Assembly (NCBI GenBank): GCA_027578815.1
Contig: JANBTH010000089.1
Span: 1-38,057, forward strand
Source: Coemansia sp. RSA 1804
Taxonomy: Eukaryota; Kickxellomycota; Kickxellomycetes; Kickxellales; Kickxellaceae
Direction: 5' to 3'
DNA: 38,057 nucleotides
The notes beneath the pieces were generated by a model. It saw only the letters and a list, made by a program, of their open reading frames with translations, was not told the origin of the DNA and ran no database searches. Positions 1 to 7,310 of the stretch are shown here, piece after piece (positions within the stretch are counted from its first letter, which is position 1; each line of letters starts with the position of its first letter). Position numbers and translations under genes: made by a program.

Positions 1-484
1 AGCATTTTTGCATTTCTCTAAAGAGCCAACCTTGTGTGTATCACACCGATAATCCTGGCACATTGTTTATTGGCTTGATAATATAATGCGTATAGCTGAT
101 AGTCTAGTTTCTACTAAAAAAATATTGATATGTTAGAATAATTATGAATGAAAGTGTCTTTCCCCATGAAAAAGAGAAAACTACTCTTCTTTTATATACT
201 CTTGAAAGATATTGAACACAAAAATGTAAGTTCAATGAATGTCTATATTTAGCGGCTCATTACGCAATATTGAACCAGAATCAATGTATCTGATTGCACA
301 GTTGACTAACTACTTTCTATTAGTCAAGCAGCCAAAAATATATACAGATTTTAGTTCAAACTACGTAATGCCCACCCCAAAGAGAAAAACCTGTGTTTGG
401 TTGACATCTCTATCACTTTGTCAAAAGCTTACTATTTTTACCTGTCATCTAACAATTCAAATTTTAAAATTTTGTTTATTAGTT
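1..484. other. AT-rich stretch without a recognised gene
   Basis: This stretch is strongly AT-rich. The longest plus-strand reading frame (from 239) has no recognisable domain. Its last part resembles the repeat family found further right, because the sequence around 490-545 parallels 1548-1597. I see no RNA gene or promoter I could defend. Confidence 0.5.
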
Positions 485-1010
485 AGTTATTCTACATATA
501 GAATAATTCTACAACAAGGCTAGTTTAAAACCTTACATGTCGCAGCACTTTTTTAAAAAAAAAATTATACAAACTAGCGTAGAAAAAATGGTAGGATATC
601 CTTTGACTGCAAGATTAGATGGCTATCTTGTTTTTTTTTAAAAAAAAAAAGTTATAATAAAAGCCAGAAAGCACTTGCATTGCTTAATACGAAAATCATA
701 TGTGGCTGGTTGGAATGCCCGACTAGTTACATTACTTAGGATGATTTGGTACTTTTAGTTTTGCTGCTTGGTATCTTCATGCACGGGTAACATGTAACTG
801 GTATTACGTTTTTACAATCAGGTTTACCAGTTGTGCAATGAACAACCATTCCCTTTCCACATTTGCATTTCTTTTCACACATATTTGAATTTTTGCAAAA
901 AAAAAGTATTATATATTGCTAAATAAGAAAATGACAAGATATGAGTGATTGGTGATATTTTCCAGTAGAATAATGTTTTTCATGTAAAAAAAATAGATGA
1001 ATACAAGAGA
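485..1010. repeat. Diverged partial third copy of the 1.1-kb repeat
   Basis: Landmarks of the two better copies recur in the same order but with many changes. These are an AGAATAATTCTACAA-like stretch near 490, a cysteine-rich minus-strand frame at 736-882, and a CCAGTAGAATA-like stretch near 960. The DNA is far more diverged than between the other two copies, so the borders are approximate. Similarity was judged by eye; a self dot-plot would fix the limits. Confidence 0.55.
736..882 (-). CDS. Small cysteine-rich protein, copy 1 (possibly only the last exon)
   Basis: A minus-strand frame of 48 codons from ATG (882-880) to TAA (738-736). It has seven cysteines at residues 2, 6, 8, 16, 23, 31 and 34, followed by a Lys/Ser/Thr-rich tail. 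The spacing is C-x3-C-x-C-x7-C-x6-C-x7-C-x2-C, and a Gly follows the third cysteine. The same pattern, with one extra residue between the second and third cysteines, appears in the copy at 1681-1809. The DNA of the two is quite different, so a conserved pattern suggests it was selected as protein. No signal peptide is encoded directly upstream. A stop lies in frame just before a possible acceptor AG (ending in TTTAG), so an upstream exon is possible. Alternatives are a small metal-binding protein or a secreted peptide of an effector or toxin-like class. Function unknown. Confidence 0.45.
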   Translation of the reverse strand: MCEKKCKCGKGMVVHCTTGKPDCKNVIPVTCYPCMKIPSSKTKSTKSS

Positions 1011-1130
1011 ATAGTGCTGTTGCTTGGTTTAAATATTGGGATTATACAGTTTTGGACGCAAGATTTGAATGATGAATTGTTGCATATGTTACATGATTTT
1101 TTCCGCACGTGTCATTTGATTATACATTAA

Positions 1131-2187
1131 GCAGTTCATACGCTTATAAGAAGTCCGCATGCACATAGGATTTTATAGAAATCCCGGGGGCAGGCTTCTC
1201 CAAGTCAGTGTTTTTTAATATGTTTGACTGTACACAATTCACCAATTGATTTCGGTTTTAATTACTATTTAGGGATTACACGATTAAGAGTATAATTATT
1301 AAAAACTAACGATATATTCTCTGCACACTAAATTTTTGGCAGTGCATGAAGGTTGTATCTTGTTAATATAATGTGTTGATGTTGCCTTTTTTGCCATTAC
1401 TGAACCCTTTTTGTTTTATGTTGCTTGGGACATTCACTATTTGTCAGATAACTGAGAAAGATAGGTTAATCGATAGAACATATTATAAAAAAGAAAACAT
1501 AGGTTTGGCTAGTGGCTCCGTTATATATTTAACAACAATCGCATTTTGCAGAATAATCCTACAAAAAAGCTAGCTTAAGATACTATGTGCCACGGTGTTT
1601 TAAACATAAAAGATTAAACAAACTAGCATAAAAGTAAATATGAGTATCCATCTGGAAGCTTGAATCTATACTGCCGTCAATCAAGTGCCATTTGTTTTCT
1701 TTGGACAATTTAAACACTTTGTTAGTTTTTCGTTTCCACAATTAGGTATTTTGGTTTCACAATAAGTGAGTCTTCTAATCCCACAAATAGAACATTTCAT
1801 ATAACACATTTTACTATTGAGTTAATGCGTAAGCTTTATGTTGATAGTAGAATAAAAAAGGTTTTAGTTCGCTATTCTTCAGTAGAATATAGACTAGTAA
1901 AATTATCAACAGTATGATAAAATAAAAAGGTGTGAGGAATGGAATAAAAGTTGCTGGATAGATGTGCTAGTGAGGAAAACCTTTTTCTTCGCTTTTTTAT
2001 ACAAGCTTGCAGGTATGTAAGATGATTTTAAAACGCTGATATTGGCAGGTGGAAATATGAAAACATAATGGCATTTAATCACTAGGTACAAGAAATTTCA
2101 TGTTCATATGTTATCATTTGTTATCAAATTGCATTCCATATATCTTAATTTAGATGATAATTAGATACTGGCGGTAATTCACCTAGC
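1131..2187. repeat. Copy A of a ~1.1-kb duplicated block
   Basis: This block matches 3208-4431 over nearly its whole length. The match starts near a GTTCATAC stretch followed by CCGCATGCACATAGGATTTT and ends near a TAATTCAC motif. Copy B carries about 150 extra bases near 3580-3740 that copy A lacks. The copies are in direct orientation and diverged by scattered substitutions and small indels. Copy A ends just before the TA-flanked inverted-repeat element. Nothing in it identifies a transposon family. Confidence 0.8.
1681..1809 (-). CDS. Small cysteine-rich protein, copy 2 (possibly only the last exon)
   Basis: A minus-strand frame of 42 codons from ATG (1809-1807) to TGA (1683-1681). Its seven cysteines are at residues 2, 6, 9, 17, 24, 32 and 35, in the pattern C-x3-C-x2-C-G-x6-C-x6-C-x7-C-x2-C. 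It aligns without gaps to the copy at 3929-4057 and with one gap to the copy at 736-882. An in-frame stop lies only five codons upstream of the ATG. Either the peptide starts here without a signal sequence or an upstream exon joins nearby; a CAATAG acceptor-like site lies right before the ATG. A hydrophobic run exists upstream (about 1830-1925, minus strand) but in another frame and without ATG. Function unknown. Confidence 0.45.
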   Translation of the reverse strand: MCYMKCSICGIRRLTYCETKIPNCGNEKLTKCLNCPKKTNGT

Positions 2188-2192
2188 AAATA

Positions 2193-2214
2193 CAGTCAAC
2201 TCCATCTAATTTGA
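2193..2214 (+). repeat. Left terminal inverted repeat
   Basis: A 22-bp repeat starting CAGTCAACTCC, directly after TA at 2191-2192. It pairs with 3177-3198 in inverse orientation with one mismatch (position 3185). Confidence 0.8.
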
Positions 2215-3176
2215 TTTTATATGAACTAATAATTCTATGTATTATGACACTTTTGCTTTTTCCCAATTTTGGGCACACGTGAAAACCACAAAAATCGGCG
2301 TAATATGTTATTTGATAATTTTTGTATGCCCACGCTTACAAGCTTGCATAAAAATTAAAAAATTATTTTTGGCCAATAATTTTTCACATGAAATAACACA
2401 GCCATTTGTTAACAACATTGATATTACTTGTTCTGAAGAAAACATTTTATTAACAAGAAATATAGAATATCGTTTACCCTCTTAAGTATATAATTTTAAT
2501 AGTTTTGGATAGTTTATATTGTAAGAAACATTTGTTCTGATACCCTAGGATGCCATATGTTGTATTTTAGTAGTTATAAATTAATAATAGCTAATAAATA
2601 TATGTGTCCATGTAGAATACTGAGATTATTAGTAATAATCCGTTATCTTTTTTTTTTGGCGCCGCCGTGAAGATAGTATATTGTAAACATCCTCACGATA
2701 TCTATTTACATGTCTGATCATGTTCTGTGAGTTAGCACTTGCCTGGAGTGCGTAGTCAGTTAACACTTCATTTTCCTGACTGCTGGACCAAATTAAACCC
2801 CAGTGATACTAGTATCATGCTTGATTCAAATGTCTGATTACAGACATTAGGCATTAACATTATTATTGTCAGCAGTAAAAACAGCTATATCATTTGCTGC
2901 AATAAAAAAGCGTAACAAAATAAGCTGTGTGGCAGTTCAATGGCAGATAAAAAAGACAAACATGGCAGCGGAGCAAAAGTTAGAGCAATGGAGAGATATC
3001 TATGTTTGCTGTTAGAATAATAAATAATAATTGTTTATATAGGAAATATATAAAGCATTAATAAATGACAGTTGTTATGCAATAAATTACATGAATCAGT
3101 ATTACGCATTTTGATTGGCTATCGTCATAAAATGATAATCTGTCTGTATTCATAAAGGTGCAATTCACCAACTATA

Positions 3177-3198
3177 TCAAATTAAATGGAGTTGACTG
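3177..3198 (-). repeat. Right terminal inverted repeat
   Basis: Inverse complement of 2193-2214 with one mismatch. It is followed by TA at 3199-3200. Confidence 0.8.
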
Positions 3199-3207
3199 TA
3201 TACCAAG

Positions 3208-4431
3208 AAGTTCATACTTTTATGAAAAATCCGCATGCACATAGGATTTTACAGAAATCCCGGGGGCAGGCTTCTCCAAGTCAGTGCTTTTTTAATATGT
3301 TTGACTGTACACAATTCACCGATTAATTGTGGTTTTATATTACTATTAAGGAATTACACGATTAAGAGTATAATTGTTAAATGCAATAGTCATATTCTAC
3401 AGCATGTAAGAATCCATATATTGGTTGTAACCCACACCCTCGGCAGTGCATAAAGGTTCTCTGTTGTAAAAACAGTATGTTGCTTTTACTTTTTTGACAA
3501 CACTGAATTTCTTGTTTTGTTTTCATCATTTAGGACATTCACTATTTGACAGCTAGTTGAGAAAAATAGAAAAACGATAGCACATTTTTAAAACCCCTAC
3601 TTTAAGCTTGCTGTTGACATCTAGACATGTAATTGTAGACCTGGCTAGTAATTTCTAGATTTAAATAGTTTAAAGATATTGCTATTGGCGTAATGGCTAG
3701 CAAATATTCATTCGAGTTTGAATCATGTAATGAATTTTATAAAAAAAACATGGATTTGGCTAATGACTCTGTTATTTACTTAACAACAGTCTCATTTTGC
3801 AGAATCATCCTACAAAAAGCTAGCTTAAAGTGCTATGTGCCACAGTGTTTTTGCCAAAAATCCAGACAAACTAGCATAAAAGTAAAGATAAATATTTATC
3901 TGGAAGCTTGAATCTATACTGCCGTCAATCAAGTGCCATTTGTTTTCTTTGAACAACTGTAACGCTTTGTTAGTTTTTTGTTTCCACAACCAGGTAATTT
4001 GGTTTCACAATAAGTGAGTCTTATAATCCCACAACTAGAACATTTAATATAACGCATTTTATTATTGTTAATGCGTAGGCTTTATGTTGATGGTAGAATA
4101 AAAATGGTTTTAGTTCACTATTTTCCAGTAGAATATAGACTAGTAAAATTTTTCAACAGTATGAGAAAATAAGAGTGTGAGGAAAGAAATTAAAGTTGCT
4201 GAATGGATGTGTTAGTAAAGAAAAGCTTCTCTCTTTTTTCGCTTTTTATACAAACTAACAGATAGGTTAGCAATTTACAAAACGCTGGTATTGGCAGACA
4301 TGGATATGGAGACAGTGGCATTTAATCGCTAGGTAAAGAAAAATACACGTTCATATGTTATCATTAGTTATCAAATTGCATTCCATTTATCTTAATTTAG
4401 ATGATAATTAGATACCGACAATAATTCACTT
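3208..4431. repeat. Copy B of the ~1.1-kb duplicated block
   Basis: Direct repeat of about 1131-2187. It has the same order of landmarks: the CCGCATGCACATAGG stretch, the frame ending in a CRIILQK-like peptide, the cysteine-rich minus-strand frame, and the CAGTAGAATATAGACTAG stretch. It carries roughly 150 bases (about 3580-3740) missing from copy A. No inverted-repeat element follows its right end. Borders are approximate because they were set by eye. Confidence 0.8.
3929..4057 (-). CDS. Small cysteine-rich protein, copy 3, with two cysteines lost
   Basis: A minus-strand frame of 42 codons from ATG (4057-4055) to TGA (3931-3929), collinear with the copy at 1681-1809. Cysteines remain at residues 6, 9, 17, 24 and 35. 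Those expected at 2 and 32 are both Arg (TGT to CGT). If residues 2 and 32 form a pair in the parent, both halves of one disulfide were lost together, but that pairing is a guess. The two copies differ at 13 nucleotides in 11 codons, and every changed codon alters the amino acid. This may be a diverging functional paralogue or a decaying copy. The frame remains open with the same stop codon. Confidence 0.35.
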   Translation of the reverse strand: MRYIKCSSCGIIRLTYCETKLPGCGNKKLTKRYSCSKKTNGT

Positions 4432-4738
4432 GACCAGTAGAAGATAATATGGAAGGCTAATTGAATTCTAATAATATGTGCAAAAGATTATTCTAATTTC
4501 GGCTGATCATGATGTGGATTTAACTTATTTGATCAACGCTCTTCAAACAAATAAACGCCAACATCATCGTCAAAAGAAAGAGCGTTTTCTTTCTCTCTTC
4601 AAAAAAGAAAGGTTCCTCATTCTTGTACTTTTTTATTTTGTCTACTTTTTGGAGAGCTCATCTTGCTAATTACCTACCATCCCTTCCATTAACAACGAAA
4701 GAGCGAAAGCGAACGAAGAACCAACGAGTAAAAGAAGA
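4432..4738. other. Leader and promoter region of the Kish gene
   Basis: This is the transition from AT-rich repeat DNA to the GC-rich gene region. A short plus-strand frame (4478-4669) shows no domain. The last 60 bases before the Kish ATG are purine-rich (GAAAGAGCGAAAGCGAACGA-like), which suits a fungal 5' leader. I could not identify a TATA box. Confidence 0.35.
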
Positions 4739-4954
4739 ATGTCCGCGCTATTCAATTTCCAATCCCTACTGCTGGTGATTCTGCTGACGATCTGCACATG
4801 CACGTACTTGCGAGCACAGGCACCAGCGCTGATAGACCGCAACAAGACGGGGGTGATGGGCCTGCTGTGGAAGTCGGCGCGGATAGGAGAGCGGCTTAGT
4901 CCGTACGTGGCTATAGCGTGTATCGTTATGGCGTTTCAGTTAGTAATGTACTGA
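4739..4954 (+). CDS. KSH1: Protein Kish (TMEM167 family)
   Basis: A 71-residue small membrane protein of the early secretory pathway (Golgi/ER), needed for constitutive secretion in yeast and animals. The start FNFQSLL is the family signature. A hydrophobic segment follows (about residues 9-24) with the CTC motif. Then come a conserved loop with LIDRNKTG and ARIGERLSPYV, and a second membrane segment (about 53-70). The length equals the usual 70-74 residues, so the gene looks complete and is uninterrupted here. It converges on the phosphomutase gene, with 96 bases between the two stop codons. I am confident of the family; the cellular role is known from homologues. Confidence 0.95.
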   Translation: MSALFNFQSLLLVILLTICTCTYLRAQAPALIDRNKTGVMGLLWKSARIGERLSPYVAIACIVMAFQLVMY

Positions 4955-5050
4955 GAAGAAGACACAGAAAGAAAAAGGGGATGGTTTTTATGTTCATTTT
5001 TAAATATATATGTACTTGACAAAAAGAAACAACAACAGCAGCAATTGACT

Positions 5051-6952
5051 TTACAACCCATTCTTGGACGCCTGCACAAGTTCGTCAGCAATGGCGCGTG
5101 TCATTGTTTCAAGATCTCTGGCAGCCAAGGCGCGATCGTTCTCGCTGTTGCTGGCCTCCAAGTAGTACTTGAGCTTGGGTTCCGTGCCGGATGTGCGCAG
5201 TGTCAGGCGGCTGCCGTTGCGTGTCTCGAAGGTGATCATCTGCGAGGAAGAAGAGACCGGGAGCGTGGGCTCGTACTGGCCCTTTGCAATGACCAGCTGG
5301 GGACCGCCAGAGCCGGAAGCGGCGGCGCATATCTTGTCAACATCTGGGATTTCAACGCCAATCGTCAAATCGCGGATATAGCTCACGGGGAACCCGCCGA
5401 TTGTCAGCGGATACCGCAGAACCTCGGTAGCGCCGCCCTGGGCACTGGTGCGCACAAAGGAAGTGCGTGAAATGCCATCGTTATTCGATCCATCGCCATA
5501 GCGGATGCGCGAAAAGATCTCGCCCGTCTTGCGCTGATCCGGGGAGATAAAGTAGTTGTTGGCGGACTCAAAGTAGCCGTAGCGCGCGTACTGCGTCTCC
5601 AGGTAATCGGAGATGCGCAGCTGTTGGGCGTGGAGACGAGATGCCAGCTGCACAAAGAAGCCAAGCGCGGTGACTCCGTCCTTGTCAAGCACCTTGTCGC
5701 TAACCATGTAGCCGATGGCCTCCTCGTACCCAAAGGCCGCGTGGTAGCCCTGCTTGCTGAGGGACTCGAGCTCGTTGGCAATCCACTTGAACCCTGTCAG
5801 CGTCTCCGCGCAGTGGATGCCCTCCTTGCGTGCCAGCACTCCAAGCATGCGCGACGACGCCGTGCTGTTGGCCATCGCAATCTTCGAGTCGGCAATGCCG
5901 TTGTGGCGATAGGCCTCAAGCACAGCGGCGGCAAAGATGGTGCCCAGCTGGTCGCCGGTAAACATTAGCCAGCTGCCGTTGGCCTGACGCTCAGCGACGG
6001 CAAAGCGGTCGGCGTCGGGGTCGTTGGCCAGAACGAGCTGCGCATTCTCACGGTCCGCCACGGCCATCGCCATATCAAGCGCCCCCTTCTCCTCGGGGTT
6101 CGGGAATGCCACCGTCGAAAAGTCAGGGTCTGGCTGCAGCTGCTCCTGCACGGGGATGTAGGGCGGCAGGCCGAATATCTCCAGCACACGCGCAGCAAAG
6201 GGTGCGCCCACGCCATGCATCGGCGTGTACACGTAGCGCAGCGAGGTGGCTGCATTCAGACCACGGTCCGCCACCAGGCTTTGGGCAGCGTCAAAGTAAG
6301 CCTTTGTCATAGACTCTGTGACATCGGTGACACCGGGGTCAGATTCCGCTCCCTGCGTGTCCCAGTTGACGGGTACGCTGTTTTCGCGAATACACTGCGA
6401 AACGCCCTCGTCCAGCGGCGGGCGGATCTGCGCCCCGTTCTCCCAGTACAGCTTGTACCCGTTGTCCTGTTTGGGGTTATGCGACGCCGTGATCATCACA
6501 CCGCACGCCGCGCCGAGCCGCTTGACAGCAAACGGCACAAGCGGGGTTGGCCCGACCGACGTGTACAGATACACCTTGAATCCGCGGTCCAGGAAGGCAC
6601 GTGCGGTCGAAAGCGCAAAGATCCGGGAACCGTGGCGATGGTCATAGCCTACAACCACGCCGCGCGTCAGTGCGTCGGGAACGGTGCGCTCCACATAGGC
6701 GGCTGTGCCCTGCGATGCCGTTATCACCGTCAGCTGGTTGATGCGTGCGTATCCGGCCTCCATGCGCGCGCGCATTCCCGATGTGCCGAACTCGACTGGA
6801 GTGCGTAGCAGCTTCTCCAGCTCGTCCGTCTTGTTGGCGGCGACCAGGGCCTCGATCTGGCTGCGTGTGTGTGGGTCCTTGTCCTCGGCCAGCCAGCGCT
6901 TGGCCAGGTCCAGGATGCTCATTTTGGCAGTGGTCTGCTGTTGGTTACTCAT
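5051..6952 (-). CDS. PGM3: Phosphopentomutase/phosphoglucomutase (PGM2/yeast Pgm3 type)
   Basis: A 633-residue cytosolic alpha-D-phosphohexomutase. It interconverts ribose-1-phosphate and ribose-5-phosphate and, less efficiently, glucose phosphates, linking nucleoside salvage to the pentose pathway. The order of motifs is complete: catalytic phospho-serine loop TASHNPK with Ser157; Mg-binding DPDADR at 311-316; sugar-binding GYEEAIGY starting at 408; and phosphate-binding RTSGTEPK starting at 586. The motifs and length suit the human PGM2/PGM2L1 and yeast Pgm3 branch rather than PGM1 (about 560 residues). The first in-frame ATG is at 6952; the codons further upstream offer only a TTG. No intron is needed. 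It lies downstream of midasin on the same strand, with about 360 bases between. The gene symbol follows yeast; substrate preference is inferred from family. Confidence 0.93.
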   Translation of the reverse strand: MSNQQQTTAKMSILDLAKRWLAEDKDPHTRSQIEALVAANKTDELEKLLRTPVEFGTSGMRARMEAGYARINQLTVITASQGTAAYVERTVPDALTRGVVVGYDHRHGSRIFALSTARAFLDRGFKVYLYTSVGPTPLVPFAVKRLGAACGVMITASHNPKQDNGYKLYWENGAQIRPPLDEGVSQCIRENSVPVNWDTQGAESDPGVTDVTESMTKAYFDAAQSLVADRGLNAATSLRYVYTPMHGVGAPFAARVLEIFGLPPYIPVQEQLQPDPDFSTVAFPNPEEKGALDMAMAVADRENAQLVLANDPDADRFAVAERQANGSWLMFTGDQLGTIFAAAVLEAYRHNGIADSKIAMANSTASSRMLGVLARKEGIHCAETLTGFKWIANELESLSKQGYHAAFGYEEAIGYMVSDKVLDKDGVTALGFFVQLASRLHAQQLRISDYLETQYARYGYFESANNYFISPDQRKTGEIFSRIRYGDGSNNDGISRTSFVRTSAQGGATEVLRYPLTIGGFPVSYIRDLTIGVEIPDVDKICAAASGSGGPQLVIAKGQYEPTLPVSSSSQMITFETRNGSRLTLRTSGTEPKLKYYLEASNSENDRALAARDLETMTRAIADELVQASKNGL

Positions 6953-7310
6953 AATTGACAAGATAGAAAAGATAAAAAATATATAGTGAGAATGAAGAAA
7001 AAGGGAGGAAGGAAAAAGAAAAGGGTGGAGAAGGGCGGGAGCAAAAAGGGCGGGTTTTATGACGTGTGCGAACCGCAGAGCGTATTCCGCAATTAGAAAG
7101 AAAGAACAGAAAGGGGCAAAAATTCCCTAAATAGTAGGAGAATAAAGAGATTAAAGTGGATAGCGATGGGGGGGGGAAGAGAAAGCCGAGATGAGATGAC
7201 TTTATAAAATAAATTGGGCTTACAATCAAAGAATGAAGCGTAAATGCTAGGCTATGCGCGCAATCGGCGGCAGGAAGCAAAGAAAAAAAAAAGGAAGCAC
7301 ACGGGAGAGC
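6953..7310. other. Intergenic region between midasin 3' end and phosphomutase 5' end
   Basis: This holds the 3' end of midasin and the promoter/leader of the phosphomutase, both on the minus strand. On the plus strand it is purine-rich with long A/G runs (therefore pyrimidine-rich in the transcript sense) and includes a run of G near 7170. An ATATATA stretch near 6977-6985 could be a TATA-like element. A minus-strand frame here (6945-7280) is low-complexity and not credible as a gene. Confidence 0.35.

Larger units (their letters stand above)
2193..3198. mobile_element. Non-autonomous TA-inserting DNA transposon (Tc1/mariner or pogo type)
   Basis: The element is 1,006 bp long and has inverted ends of 22 bp that match at 21 positions. 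The left end begins CAGTCAACTCC and the right end finishes GGAGTTGACTG. A TA dinucleotide flanks each end (2191-2192 and 3199-3200), as expected for the target-site duplication of the Tc1/mariner/pogo superfamily. The inside is AT-rich. Its longest frame (2237-2485, plus, 82 codons) has no transposase motif that I recognise, so the element would depend on a transposase elsewhere. It sits exactly between the two copies of the duplicated block. The superfamily is inferred from the ends only. Confidence 0.7.

Noticed and set aside
625..652. T-run followed by A-run that could form a hairpin
   Set aside because: Adjacent T and A homopolymers are common in AT-rich intergenic DNA. No loop, target duplication or partner copy supports a function.
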